In this document: piece after piece, positions 22,980-34,824 of the stretch
How positions within the stretch are numbered: position 1 is the stretch's first letter
Layout: every line of letters begins with the position of its first letter
Assembly: GCA_035772735.1 (NCBI GenBank)
Contig: JASDFA010000007.1
Location: forward strand, 73,632,501-73,696,500
DNA length: 64,000 bases
Direction: 5' to 3'
Source: Datura wrightii
Taxonomy: Eukaryota > Streptophyta > Magnoliopsida > Solanales > Solanaceae
Program-made: the position numbers and the translations under genes
The notes under the pieces: generated by a model
What the model saw: the letters and a program-made list of their open reading frames with translations, nothing else
Databases searched by the model: none
What the model was told of the DNA's origin: nothing

Positions 22980-24274
22980 TGATCTTGGGCATAATTACAT
23001 GCCAAAGTGATACTTTATAACTTAGTTTTGTCTTGTTTATGTATTTAATTATGTACATTTTCATGCCTTTTTATATAAATGAGAAGAAATATTAACCAAC
23101 ATGATTAGTCTTTGTTTTTGAAGGAAGTAATGCATTGGAGGACCCAATCTATGATTTGGTGAAGTGGAGGAATGATATCAGGAGCGAAACACCAAAGTTG
23201 GAATAAATTGGGCGATTTCCAGAGGGCTTCCGCGATACCTCTGTGACACATTGGCAGTGCTCCGCGATACACTCCGTGACACGTTAGCAGTGCTCCGCGA
23301 TACACTCCGTGACATGTTGGCAGTGCTCCGCGATACACACCGTGTCACGGAGGCAGTGCTCCGCGATACACTCCGTGACACGTTGCTTGTTATTCTGGGA
23401 AAAATTTCCACTTGTATAAATAGAACACTTAGGTTTTATTTTTAGGAATTCTGACTTGGTTGATCAAGAACGTGGGTTATAGGCAGTTGAGGGGACGAAA
23501 ATCTTAGGGTTCTTCTCTATCTCTTTCTTCTTTATTTCAATTGTTTGTATGATTAACACTCATTTGATGATGTTTAATCCACAAATGAGTGACTAAATTC
23601 ACTTCTTGCTGAGGTTAAGAACATTTGTAGTGGAATGTAATTATTGATCATCTTGGTTTTTCATCTTTTCTTCCATGGTTGTTCTATTAATTCTTGTTCT
23701 TACTGCATTAATGTTTGGCTAATATTAATGTATATCTCGAAAGAGAAAGAAATTGGAAAGTTGTGAATTAATAGGATATGATCTCTTCTTGGTTTGGGAA
23801 AATTGAGAATTGATTTACTTTTAGAATAGAAATATATCTTAAAGTCGTATTATTCAATTAAGGAATCGGTTTCGTATGGCTAGAACATGAATTTCTTCTT
23901 ATCACAGAAATGTAGGTGGAAGGTTCATGATTCTTAAGTTGGGTTAAATACGAGAGTTTTAATCCATAAGCAATAATTCTTGACTAGCAACTGAAGGAAA
24001 GATTAACCACTTTGTATCAATAGATTGCTTCCCTATATGTTTGTCTTAGCCTTAGCATGCTCATTACTATAGTTCAGACTCAAATTGTACATTTTCTGTA
24101 GATTAGTATAAATTAGGAAACAAACTCCCAAACTCTTTTGGAAACTGTTGTCTGCATTATTAGAGTTATAGTTTATTAACGCTTAATTCGATTATTACCT
24201 TCGTCTAGTCCCTGTGGGATAGATACTTGGCTTACTTTAGCCATTTTACTACTTGTTCGACCACGTGCACTTGC
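22980..24274 (+). repeat. 3' LTR of D, end truncated
   Basis: Starts TGATCTTGGGCATAAT and follows the 5' LTR closely, with a short deletion near 23738 and loss of the last 30 or so bases after CACGTGCACTTGC. It contains the 33-bp repeats at 23225-23386 and a TATA box at 23416. Confidence 0.88.
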
Positions 24275-24750
24275 CTAGAGACCTACTAGTATGTGGTACG
24301 AGTCATTCCATGGTACCACAATCCGTACCATGACTCGTAGGTCAGAATTTCTGCACTTCACACTTTGAATAGTTTATCATTACAGTGGGTACTACGACTC
24401 ATACAATGGAGGTACGATTTGTAATGACCAACTGTAATATGAACTGATGCATTTGCGAAAGTCTCTATGTTTCACCACGGACAGTACTACAAGCCGTACA
24501 ATCATCCTACGGTTTGTATTGAGGCTCGTAGTGTAGTCTTGTTCTGCAATTTTTCACCCACCAGTTTTTGTTTCACCTGCCTATTGAACACACATAAGTT
24601 AAGATACTTGGGTTGCCTCCCAAGAAATGCTTGATTTAACATCACATCATGACGCAGGAGGTTCGGTTACTCAAACTTCACCAAACCACCTCATAGGTTG
24701 CCTCTCAAGAAGTGCTTGATTTAACATCGCGGCATGATGTAAGTCTCTTG
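24275..24750 (-). other. C: noncoding link with two stem-loop copies
   Basis: Starts with another cluster of degenerate TACGAGTCGT words (24280-24530). Two copies of the stem-loop block follow on the minus strand at about 24607-24655 and 24692-24740. In the second, the ACATC/GATGT stem survives but the CTTGGG/CCCAAG stem is damaged. Confidence 0.55.
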
Positions 24751-24755
24751 ACTAC

Positions 24756-25492
24756 TCAGAATTCATCAAGAAACTCGGAATCATCCTCAATTGCTAACAC
24801 CACTGTAAACTCATTAGGATGCTTTATTGACCTACATACATTGAAGGTGACCACCTCTTTGCTCAACCTAAACTTCAACTGGCCAGCCTCAATATCCACT
24901 AAAGCTCTCCCAGTGTCAAGGGATGGTCGCCCCAAGAAAATGGGGACCTCGAAATTGACCTCGCAATCTAAGGACGCGAAATCAGCTAGAAAGATAAACC
25001 TGTCCACCTTGACTTGCACATCAAGAAGGATCCCACTGGCTTCTTTACTATGCGGTCCGCCATTAGTAGCAGCATCATAGTCTGTGTGGGGGCTCCCTAG
25101 CCCAGCCGTCTGAACACAGCTAATGGCATCAAGTTGATGCACAGAATGGTGAAGGCACCTGAATCTTCCTTTTTCCGAGCAAGGATCCTTGAGGCTATGA
25201 CACTACATGATGCAAGTTACTAACTGACTCATAGCTCACAGACCTCTTCCAAGTCACCAAGTCCTTCATGAACTTAGAATACCCAGGCATCTATTCCAAT
25301 GCCTTGACCAATGGGATGTTCATAGATAACTATTTCAGCATCGACAAGAACTTCTGGAACTTCCCATCTTCCGTCTTCTTCTTCATCCTTTGAGGGAATG
25401 GTGGGGGTGGTCGAGGGATAGGCCTGTAAATTTGTGTGGCCTATTTTTCCTTTCCTTCGTCAGCTTTAGACTCCTTTGCATCACTTGAAGCC
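24756..25492 (-). pseudogene. C protease region, catalytic loop lost
   Basis: On the minus strand, before the last open piece, the sequence reads RPPPPFPQRMKK (about 25400), a usual start of the gag-protease link in Athila/Tat elements. The open piece 25142-24756 has DFASLDCEVNFEVPIFLGRP, a signature of the C-terminal half of the aspartic protease. The part that should carry the D-L/T-G catalytic loop is missing: GAFTI is followed almost at once by CINLMPLAVF (about 25150). In-frame stops occur upstream. The protease was meant to process the element polyprotein and is inactive in this copy. Confidence 0.7.
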
Positions 25493-28396
25493 TGTAACAA
25501 CCCGAAAGTTCCTAAGATCAGACCCCAGAGTTAGATGGAGTTCAGCAGAAAAACCAGCAGGAAATTTCCTCAGGACGAGTCGTGGTTAGTCCCGTGAGGG
25601 GAAGTCAGGAGTTATAGTAGGTCCAGTGACCATGGACGACCTGATAAGTCATCATGTCAGGAAATAACTCATCAGGGCAGTCGTAGGAAGGAGAAGCAAG
25701 AATCGTGGGCTTCAGTGGCAACGGACGACCCAACGAGTCGTTAGGTAGGCGACGACTCGTTAAGTCAGCTGTCAGGTGGAGGCTAGAGATCAAGATAGAG
25801 TTCTAGGTAGTGGAGATAATGGAAGGTGGTCACGAGTCGTTAAGACAGCTAACAACTCGTGAAGTCAGTCGTGGCCAAGGATGGGGTGAAGGAAGAGATC
25901 ATTGGGCAGTGAATACCATGGGTGGTGACCACGAGTTGTGGTCACCGGTGACGACTCGTGATGTCAGTCGTTGGCAGATCTGAGAAATTTTGTGAAAATG
26001 TCTAGTGTACTCCACGAGTTGGCACCACGAGTCATTGCCAACCCCACGACTTATGGAGTGCCTCGTGGCGACTGGCAAGTGATGTTTTCCTGCATTTTTC
26101 CAGGGGTGTGTTTTCATAAAATCCTAAGCTTCTAACTCCTAAACTACATCATTTTGAGCATGGTATGGGACGTTTTTAAGGGGATATCTAGCCTAAAACC
26201 CTCATTCTATCAAAAACCCCTCTCAAACTCTTCTTCCTCCTCCCTATCAAGACTCAAGGATTCATCAAGGGTTCCTCAAGGATTCAAGGTGCAAGTTCAA
26301 GTGGGGGTTTCTTCTTGAATCAGGTATGTAGGTTTTTCAACAAGGATATCCTTCCATCCTTGTGCCCCAAAATGTTTTATCAAAAAAACCAATTTCAATA
26401 TTCTAGAAAAGCATGACCTAGGGTTTCGATTTATGGATGATTTCTTCTATATCCTCTACGAATTTTAATCCCCATTAGAATTAACAGTTAATGATGCTTA
26501 TGGTATTATTTCAATATCTCGAATTATGTGCTAAATGGTGAAAATGTATGATTATGGGATTTCCTTCATGAGATAGCTTAACACTTTGATTGGGATTTTA
26601 TTGTTTTTCACTCGATTATATCAATAATTCATAATCATGTCTATAATATGTGAAGATTGTAAGAATTTGCTTAGAAATTAGAATATATGATTTGATAAAT
26701 ATGTTGAGATGAGATTAAAACTTATGGGATTGATCAATTGAAAGTGTGTATGTGTTTTCATTATGTTCTCAATGAAAATGTTTTGGTATGAGGTAGACCT
26801 ATGACAATGGCATAATCATCATATCTTTCTTATGAATTGGAGTAAATTTTGAAATGGATTCTATGAAATGAAAATGTATGCTTCTACCATGATCTCATTG
26901 TAAATATTTAAGGTATGAGTTAAGTGTATGGGCTTTCCGTAAATCTAAAATATATGAATCAATGTATCTATGTTAAAGTGTGAATTGGACCTGTGGATCC
27001 TATATGACACTATGTTATACGTCTTACTTAGGAGCTCGGAACTTGAATGTTGTGGAGGTGTAAGGTATGATATGAATCTATCGATGTTCGTAAATGTAAG
27101 AAGTGTGAATTAAATGATGATGTGGTACCATGATGATATGAATTATGATGATAAAGTATGAGAATGATCCGTAAGACGTTTGGGCTTGTTGTTAGTAGAA
27201 AGTAGCCCTAATATTTTCTAGGCAAACGCTGTATGACGAAGTCAGTAAATGCTCATGTTTCTGATTAGCTAAAGTACCATAAACCAGATGTATAATATCA
27301 GATAAGTACTCCTCATATTCTAGTCAGTCAGGGACTCTCCCTAGCTGAGAATGTGTTCCCTAGTTCAGTCAGGACTCTCCATAATAGAGAATGACTCCCT
27401 TAGTTCAGTCGGGACTCTCCATAGCTGAGAATGTGTTCCCTCGTTCAGTTGGGACTCTTCATAATAGAGAATGACTCCCTTAGTTAAGTTGGGACTCTCC
27501 ATAGCAGAGAATGACTCCCTTAGTTCAGTCGCGACTCTCCATAGCAGAGAATGACTCCCTTAGTTTAGTCGGTACTCTCCATAGCAGAGAATGACTCCCT
27601 TAGTTTATGTTATTAGTTTGGCTCAGTTTCATACAATTTAGACTTCAATTTAAAACAGATATAGCATAATGCAATCTCAATTATCAGTAGACATCCAGAA
27701 CAGTGTATGATAGTAGCTTTAGTTTCGGCTCTCATTAAATGTTCAGTACTTGACCCTTATGCAGGAGTTCGATGATATTTCAGAATATGAGTTCCAAACG
27801 AAAGTTTCATGTATATATGTGTATGTGACCCAGGAGAGGATTGTTAAATTCTAAATCAGTTATATGTCAATGTACTCAGTTTATTTCCTTCTTGTATACT
27901 TGTATGTTTAGTTGTTTACGTTTTCTCGCATGCTCAGTACATTCCAAGTACTGACCGCATACTTTATGTTCAATATCATTTCATGATATAGATTCAGGTA
28001 TCCAGACTCAGCACTGCGGGTAGACACGCTCTTTCTTCCATCTCAGCAGTTTGTGGTGAGTCCTCATCTCTCGAGGATGAGATCGATGTTTCTTATTTCT
28101 GTTATATTTCAGTTTTCAGACTTTGAGAGTTAGCTGGTGACCTGTCCCAACAACTCATCAATTTAGTAGAGGTTTTCAGACATGTGTAATCAGATTCAGT
28201 CTATGTATTATGTTTTTGCTAGATTATGTCCTTAAGTTTTAAATTTGGCTCTTAATGTTAGCTTCCACTTATTTATGTTTCTATTAGATGTCTATATTGT
28301 TAAGTATTGTGCTACGATAATGCCATGGGTCGAATTGGAGCCTTTAGGGGTTCCTTGTCCCATATTATGACTATGGTGTAAACTCAGGTCGTAACA
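25493..28396 (+). mobile_element. Element E: solo LTR of a Ty3 chromovirus (2904 bp)
   Basis: Begins TGTAACAACCCGAAAG and ends CAGGTCGTAACA, as chromovirus LTRs do. The flanks AAGCC (25488-25492) and GAGCC (28397-28401) form a target duplication with one change. C coding sequence continues on both sides (KADEGKEK on one side, EEDIIGDADLTKA on the other), so this is an insertion reduced to one LTR by recombination. No internal region is present. Confidence 0.85.
27319..27606. repeat. 40-bp tandem repeats in E LTR, about 7 units
   Basis: Unit of the type TTCAGTCGGGACTCTCCATA plus GCAGAGAATGACTCCCTTAG. Each unit can pair CTC with GAG across a short loop. It lies in the middle of the LTR. Confidence 0.9.
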
Positions 28397-28593
28397 GAGC
28401 CTTAGTCAAATCAGCATCACCTATAATATCTTCTTCAGAAATCTCATCCTCCTCATTCAAATCAATCTCCTTCTGTCTCTCTATCTCAACTACAATCGAT
28501 AAGTGAGGGTCAATGGTGTTCTTCCCACTCTTAGTCATCATAGCCATATAGTGACTATTATTTTTTGTATTTTGGACTGTGTTTCTAGGAAGT
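28397..28593 (-). pseudogene. C gag-protease link fragment
   Basis: A short open stretch on the minus strand, between F and E, reads MAMMTKSGKNTIDP and then an acidic run ending IGDADLTKA. It continues the same reading as the part beyond E. This basic-to-acidic link lies between gag and protease in Tat/Athila-like polyproteins. Only about 66 codons remain between two insertions. Confidence 0.6.
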
Positions 28594-30197
28594 TGTTCGC
28601 GCCCAAACGCAGGCAAGCGTACACGATCATACAAGTAATACATTGGCTCTTTTCAAGAGCCGGATGTCGAACCCAGAGGGACTGGACCAATTCAGCGAAT
28701 ATTCAAAGTTCAAGTGTTAAAATTAACCTCACAAATGTTTGATTATAGAAATTTTCGGTAAATTCTAATTAAGTCTAGGGGTGGTCACAAAACAATCTGA
28801 AAACGATATAAGGAGCAACTAGAGCTAAGGCCAGATAATCATGCAATGCTACACTTCGTAATGGTTCATGTATGAAATTATCAACTGTTGTCTCACATAG
28901 TTGGAAATGTGATGTTCATGGTCTCTCGAGCCTCTAAATACGGCAAACTAGCCTCACAACTACATCGTTGAGCGGGGATGTGACATCCTAGTTCGTGGGC
29001 AATTCAACTACATGGATGTGGTTTACGGGGTTTGTGCTCTTGATTAGGGACTTTCGTACCTCTAATCATTTAACCTAACTTAGCTTCACAACTACTTCTA
29101 CGAGTGATGGAGTGACAATTCTAAGTCAGTGTCTTACTATCATCCCGTTTTATCAACCAAGCAAGGCAATTTAGGTATATTATTTATCCTAATTGTGAAT
29201 CATATCAAAAGATAAGAACTTTCTCCCTACATTCCTATGTTCTTGCCTAGGGTTACTCTTTCAAGCTTTTACCTAGATTAACATGTATGTTTTCATGGTG
29301 ATCAAGCATAAAAATAACCATAATAAAGAATGTAAGACAAAAAAACAATTAACAACTCAAACCAAAACGAATTCATGCATTACAATCATATCACGTGGCC
29401 TCAACCCTAGGGGAAGGGTTTTAGCCACCCATGTTCATACAATCACTTAAAAACATCGTTAAAGTAGAGTTCTTACAAGAATAGGTAAAAGAGAATGTAA
29501 AATTAGCGAACCCTAGGTGAATTCTTCACTTCTCCCTTCGCTCCTCTACGGTTTCCAAAAAATTTTTCGTGACAAATAATTTTAGAAGCTAAGGGTTTAA
29601 TTTATAGTAAATGGGAAATTTGCAATTTTTGGCCTATCATGGAATGGCTCTGTGGCACAGAGGTGAACGCGCCAATTTGCCTCCGTGCCACGGAGGTAAT
29701 GCGGAAGCCCACTGGAATTTGCATCCTCGGCAGGTCTTGCGTGAAATGCCTGCGCGACACACGGCGTGGCACGGAGCACCTCTCGCGCGATGGACAGCAT
29801 GACGCGGCTCATGGCACGCAGCAGTTCCTGGCATGGCACAGATGCTGGCGCGCAGGTGCCTTGGAGGGCAGCATCTTGCGCGCATGGCCTTGGCATGGCA
29901 CGACGCTAGGCGTGGCACACGCACAACGTGGCGGGCTGCCTGGCGCGGCCAGCCTTGCCATGACATGTTTTCTTGCCATCTTTTGCAATTTCACTCCCAA
30001 CTCCATTCCTTAACTTCACCCATCATTATTTAGTCCCTCATATGCATTTTACACCTACAAAACAAGGACTAATCAGGTTGATTAGTGCATACCCAAATTT
30101 ACACAAAAACACATAAGAATGTAAGTGTAAAATTAGACAAACCCGACTAAATTAAGCTATAAAATAGCACTTGGGCACGTTATTATGCCCAAGATCA
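28594..30197 (-). repeat. 3' LTR of F (1604 bp)
   Basis: Plus strand runs TGTTCGCGCCCAAACG to CATTATGCCCAAGATCA-like sequence at 30181-30197; on the minus strand it starts TGATCTTGGGCATAAT like D. A TATAAATTAA box lies at about 29597-29606 (minus) and a very GC-rich U3 at 29640-29960. Confidence 0.85.
29640..29960. repeat. GC-rich, CpG-rich U3 block in F LTR
   Basis: Dense in TGGCAC and GCGCG words with many CpG, including CTCCGTGCCACGGAGG, a self-complementary word. Several overlapping open frames here result from composition. It occupies the place held by the 33-bp repeats in D and by CTCCGTGCCACGGAGCC-type words at 54130-54260. Confidence 0.75.
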
Positions 30198-32170
30198 CTA
30201 CCCCACACTTAAAGCCATGTTCTTCCTTGAACAACTCTTTTACATCTCATGTACATGAAGACTCAAACATAGCTAATTGAAGCGAGACAATTCAAGTTAA
30301 GGCTACAATGATTGTTTTAGATAGCAAGTTAAAAAAAATAGAGCATGCAAGATTTAACCATTAAAATCAAATACAACTATGTAAAGACTTCCTAACCTCA
30401 ACAATGGACTCTCAATCTCAATAAACTCATGCGAATTAACCGATTAAGAAATCTGACATGAATTTTACCCGAACAATTAGGCAATATTCAAGTACCTAAA
30501 AGGGCTGCCATCTCTCAAATTATGTCCTTGATTTGAAGAAAACTGGGAATCCTTCATTAAACATGTGCTCTCACAACAAGAGAGTTACCAATTTTCACTC
30601 ATATGTTTTCAAATTATAACATGCATGGGTATAATTATAAGAAATAAGCTCACTCTCACAAAGAATTCACATGCCACGTGTATTGACCCATAAGCTTGTC
30701 CTTAGTGTTTTACTCCACTAATTTAAGAATGTTAGAAAGTAAGATCAAGTAGGACTTATCGGGTTGTAATGTAAGCTAAGGGAGGGTAGGTACTATTATG
30801 GCTAATAATAGTGACTATCTTCCCTAAGCGCTTTTAATACACCACTCTCTTTAAGAACTTCCATCCTCTTACTTCACCTTTATTCTTTTCTATTCCCATT
30901 TTCCTCTTTTGTTTCCCCATTTCTTTATGCACACTTAGTTTATTAGTAAGGAGTACGTAAGCAACTTTTCCCTTTGATTTTTTATGCTATTTTCTTCTTT
31001 TACTCCTTACTAACTCTTATTCATTTTTAAACAAGTGCACCTCTAGTCTTATCTTCCACTCCCGCAACTACTATTTTCCTTCTTCTTTCACTTTTCACTC
31101 CTTAACTTCTTTTGCAATTTCACATAAGCTCTTAGGAGTTTCAAATCAAGTTCAAGGCTAATGAAAAGAAAGGAATAAGCTCATTTTGTGGATAGAAAGA
31201 AATAGGCTAAAGGCTCAATGGGGCTGACTAGGATCAGACATTCAAGGCAGGTAAAGCAAGGGACCAAAAATTAGGCTCATTCAAAGAAATGCCCTAAATC
31301 ATCTCCTACAATCTACATCTCTCATTTCACTTTGTATACACACCAGGAAAGTTCTAGACACTATACAATAACATGGAATATTCTAAACCTTACACACACA
31401 ACACATGCTCAATTCAAGACAAATTCAGCAGAATCTTAACTCAGCTAATCACAAGAATGCAAAATTCAACTTTAAACACATCGAGTCACATCCAAGAGCT
31501 TAGGTGTCTCAAACAGAGATGTACAACTGCTCACATGCTTCAAAATTACAATACTTGCATCTCACAATCATACATAGCACATAACAAGAACATCAAGCCA
31601 TCAATCAGCTAAGGGTTCAAAAATAAAAACCTATTGACTAGTTTTCCCTCAAGACGGTCGTCATCCATCCATCATCGAGAACAATCCCTAACTATGACTA
31701 AAAATAGCTATGTACAGACACAGAAAATTCTTCGGTTCAAAGTGCCCCGGTTGGAAAAGAACCGAAAAGAAAAATCAACGGGTAGGTGAATCATGCTCAA
31801 CTCAAAAAATTTTCATCAACCAATACCATATCAAGCACTAAATTCACCCAAAGTCATTAAGCACAAAATTTTAAAATTTCTCTCACCCAACACTTGAATC
31901 ATGCTATGTCCCCAAAGCAACAATTAAAATACAAATAGGGTTAGAAATACTCCCTGAGGCCTCTAGGCCTAGCTAACAACATATTTTTATTCATTTTTGT
32001 ACAAATGGGTTATCGACCCCACACTTTTCCTCTTTCATGCATCTTAGCTTCCTCTTCTACGGGTACTCAGACTTCCCCTCCATCTATGCTTAATTCACCA
32101 CAAAAAACAACAACAAGATGAAAATAAACAAAATCGACACAAAGGATAAATAAAATTGTACCTTTGGTAC
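30198..32170 (-). other. F: polypurine tract and 3' untranslated region
   Basis: The minus strand has AAGTGTGGGG at 30210-30201 beside the LTR. A further copy of the word lies at about 32015-32025. The block matches the D 3' region in opposite orientation. No protein family is recognised. Confidence 0.6.
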
Positions 32171-32171
32171 C

Positions 32172-32220
32172 CTTGGGTTGCCTCCCAAGCAGTGCCTGAT
32201 TTTACGTCACGGCACGACGT
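32172..32220 (-). other. Paired stem-loops at end of F coding region
   Basis: On the minus strand: ACGTC, 7-base loop, GACGT (32220-32204), then CTTGGG, loop AGGCAA, CCCAAG (32189-32172). Stems and the second loop are identical to D. The overlapping codons read CRDVK and AWEATQGY. Confidence 0.6.
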
Positions 32221-32268
32221 GGAATATCCTTTTCAAGACATCCTCAAACCAGCGTTCCCTTTCAAGAA

Positions 32269-33265
32269 CTATCTTCTTCTCTTTTTATTTTTTGAGGGAA
32301 CAGCCTCCACTCTGTCCCTCTCTTCTTCCAACTTCTTTTCTAATTGAAGCCCTCCATCAGATTCGGGCTGAAAAGTGATCATCTCATGCGTCCGTGGACC
32401 TATGGAATCTGCCACCCCACACTTAGCCTCTAACAACACACTGACCTTACAAAGGTCTCTGTAGTGTGTGGGTGGGTTAATCTCTTGGTAGTCCCGGAAG
32501 AGTTCTTCATCATCGAGCCTCATTTTCAGGGTCTATGCTCTTACATTAATAATTGCTCCTCCAGTGGCCAACAATGGCCATCCCAAGATCAGGGGTACCT
32601 TGTCGTCAACTTTAAAATCAAGTATGATGAAATCAACGGGTATAATGAACTTACCCACTTTGATGAGAAGGTCCTCGATTATTCCATCTGGTTACACTTG
32701 AGACTTGTATGCCAGCTGCAGAATCATTCGTGTTGGTCTCGGTTGACCCAACCCCAAGGTTTTAACAAAGATAGGGGCATTAAATTAACTGCTTCCCCTA
32801 AATCACATAGAGCCCTTATCACCTCAGCTTTACCAATTTGTATGGGGAGGGTAAAAATCCCTAGGTCTTTGAGCTTTTTTGGTATCTTGCTCATTACCCT
32901 GTAGCTGCACTTCTTAGTTAGTGCCACTATCTGGATATCCACCAATTTAACTTTGTTGGCCACCACATCTTTCAAATACTTAGCGTACTTGGGCATTCCC
33001 TGCAAAACATCAAGAAAAGGCAAATTTATGTGAAGTTCTTTGAAAATATCAAAGAACTTTTTGAAGCATTCCTCCTCCTTGCTCTTTTTGAGTCTTTGTG
33101 GAAATGGTGGTGGTGGTCTTTGTGCTGGCTGTAATGATAATTGTGCATTTTGTTGCATAGCACTCTAATTATCTCCCTTTTCAGTGGACGGTCCTTTTTT
33201 AACCAACTCCGGCTGCACCTCATTTCTCTTCTCTTTCGGTGGTGCATCAGCCAATTGCCTTCCAC
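32269..33265 (-). pseudogene. F protease region, broken
   Basis: On the minus strand the gag-protease link is followed by QRPPPPFPQRLKK (about 33110), then IFKELHINLPFLDVLQGMPK and the protease start with ALCDLGEAVNLMPLSL (about 32790), so the catalytic Asp of the D-L-G loop is kept. The frame shifts after GWVNRDQ (about 32735); the next piece (32523-32269) is an acidic, charged region ending KNKKRRR. I do not see the usual second half of the protease or an RT domain. The protein would process gag. Confidence 0.68.
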
Positions 33266-33636
33266 TCCTCAGACTGATGGCGTTGACCTGTCAGGGGTTT
33301 GTATCTGTGTCACTAGGTAACCCTCCTTGAGGTCTGGTGTGCTGAGGAGCTGCTATTTGACCCATCTGCTTCTCTAGATTGCGGGTGGCCAACGACTGAT
33401 TCTTCAAATTTGATGTCATCCTCGCCTGATTCTCTGCTAATTGGGTCTGTGTTGCCATAATCTTCTACAACGTCTCCTCAATGTTCCTGCTCAATTGGCC
33501 ACCATTCTGCTTGTTCTACTGCTGATACTGCTACTTGAGGTTGCTAGTAACTTTGACTTTGATTTCCACCCCAAGAAAAATTCGGGTGGCTCTGCTGATT
33601 CTTGTTGTAACTGTTCCCAAAGTTCTAATTGTTTCT

Positions 33637-34750
33637 CTAAAAATTTACAGCAAAATTGACCGATTCAGGATTGACCCCGTAAGATTCTACATTGTGCCCA
33701 TTATTACTGTAGATTTCACACCAACTAGGAGCGAGCTGAACTACATTCACCTTTCCCTGCTGTTGGTTCATATTCAGTTTGTTGAACTGAGTTATTATTT
33801 GTGTTGAAATGATGCTAGCTGTGCCGCCAAAACATTTACACCATCCACCTCTATCAACCCTGCTGTCCTTTTTCCTGCCCCTGGCGATGACTCGCTGTGC
33901 CACTCTGGATTTTCCTGAGCAATCCTGTTCAACAAAGTGTACAGCTCATCATAAGTCTTCTTTAATGCTTGCCCACCCGATGTAGAGTCTAGTAAAATTT
34001 TTGTGTGTGGGTCTAGACTCTCCACAAAGGTATGGGCTAGCACTTCATTGGACTGCTGGTGATGGGGACAGTCTCTCAATAGTGACTTGAACCACTTCCA
34101 AGCCAAATACAAGTTTTCCTCTGGACTCTGCTTGAAACTTAAAATTTCACTTCTAAGTTTGGTACTCTTGCCTGAAGGAAAGAATCTGATGAGGAACTTC
34201 TTTGCTAAGTCATCCCAAGAAGTTATGGAATTTGGTGGCTCAGCTTTCAACCACCTCTTTGCCTCTCCCAATAATGAAAATGGAAAGAGTGTGAGTCGGA
34301 CATAATCAGTTGACACTCCGGTGGGGATGAAGGTGTCACTGATCTCCAAGAAGTTCTGTAAGTGCTGTTGTAGGTCCTCATGAGTCATCCTAGTGAACTG
34401 TCCACTGGAATGTAACAGTTGCACCATATTCTATTTCAATTCAAAGTTCCCTCCAGGCTCCATTTTGCGGATACTAGAGGTCACATTTGTCGCCAATGGG
34501 ATTTCCACTTCGCGAACTATTCGGGTTGCCATGGTTTCAGGTAACAACTCTGCTTGCCATGCTGGTGGGTGTTGTTGTAACCGCTCCTGAAGTCTCTTTA
34601 GCTTTCGCTCTAGAACTTCCCTCCTGAGTAAATGCAATTGTCATTCAGGTTCCAACAACGGTTCCACCAGCTCTCTATTCCTTGGCAGCTCTACAAGGAC
34701 AACCTGTCACCTGCAATATAGCAGACTAAGACCAAGTTTCTCAACACTTA
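33637..34750 (-). pseudogene. F gag, frameshifted
   Basis: The main open piece (34427-33795, 210 aa) has the capsid core of the plant retrotransposon gag family (Retrotrans_gag): RLTLFPFSLLGEAKRWLKAE, then KKFLIRFFPSGKSTKLR and a helical end. The N-terminal part is in another frame (34637-34431), separated by a TAG just upstream of 34427, and the C-terminal linker (33903-33637) in a third. Gag assembles the particle around element RNA. The two outer frames and the stops show decay. Confidence 0.75.
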
Positions 34751-34800
34751 AGGAAATTAAAAACCACACAAAAATAGAAAAATTCACTAAACTTCGCCAG

Positions 34801-34818
34801 TCCCCGAAAACGGCGCCA
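34801..34818 (-). other. Primer binding site of F (tRNA-Asp type)
   Basis: The minus strand reads TGGCGCCGTTTTCGGGGA beside the 5' LTR. It differs by one or two bases from the usual tRNA-Asp site. Confidence 0.85.
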
Positions 34819-34824
34819 AAAACT

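Larger units (their letters stand above)
18593..24274 (+). mobile_element. Element D: non-autonomous Tat-like LTR element with one ORF
   Basis: The 5' LTR is 18593-19929 and the 3' LTR is 22980-24274. The primer site is tRNA-Asp type, the polypurine tract AAGTGTGGGG, and the internal region only about 3 kb. The one ORF has twin zinc knuckles; no protease or RT is seen. The LTRs differ at few sites by eye, so D appears to be the most recent insertion in the cluster. The last 30 or so bases of the 3' LTR are missing, so no target duplication can be shown. Confidence 0.87.

Noticed and set aside
24712..25080. 122-residue plus-strand open frame
   Set aside because: Antisense to the C protease fragment, which has a clear family signature.
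27319..27606. CRISPR-like regular repeats
   Set aside because: Units are contiguous without unique spacers, in plant DNA; this is a tandem repeat.
29597..30033. Several overlapping open frames on both strands, rich in Ala, Arg and His
   Set aside because: They come from the GC-rich LTR block with few stop codons; both strands and several frames are open.
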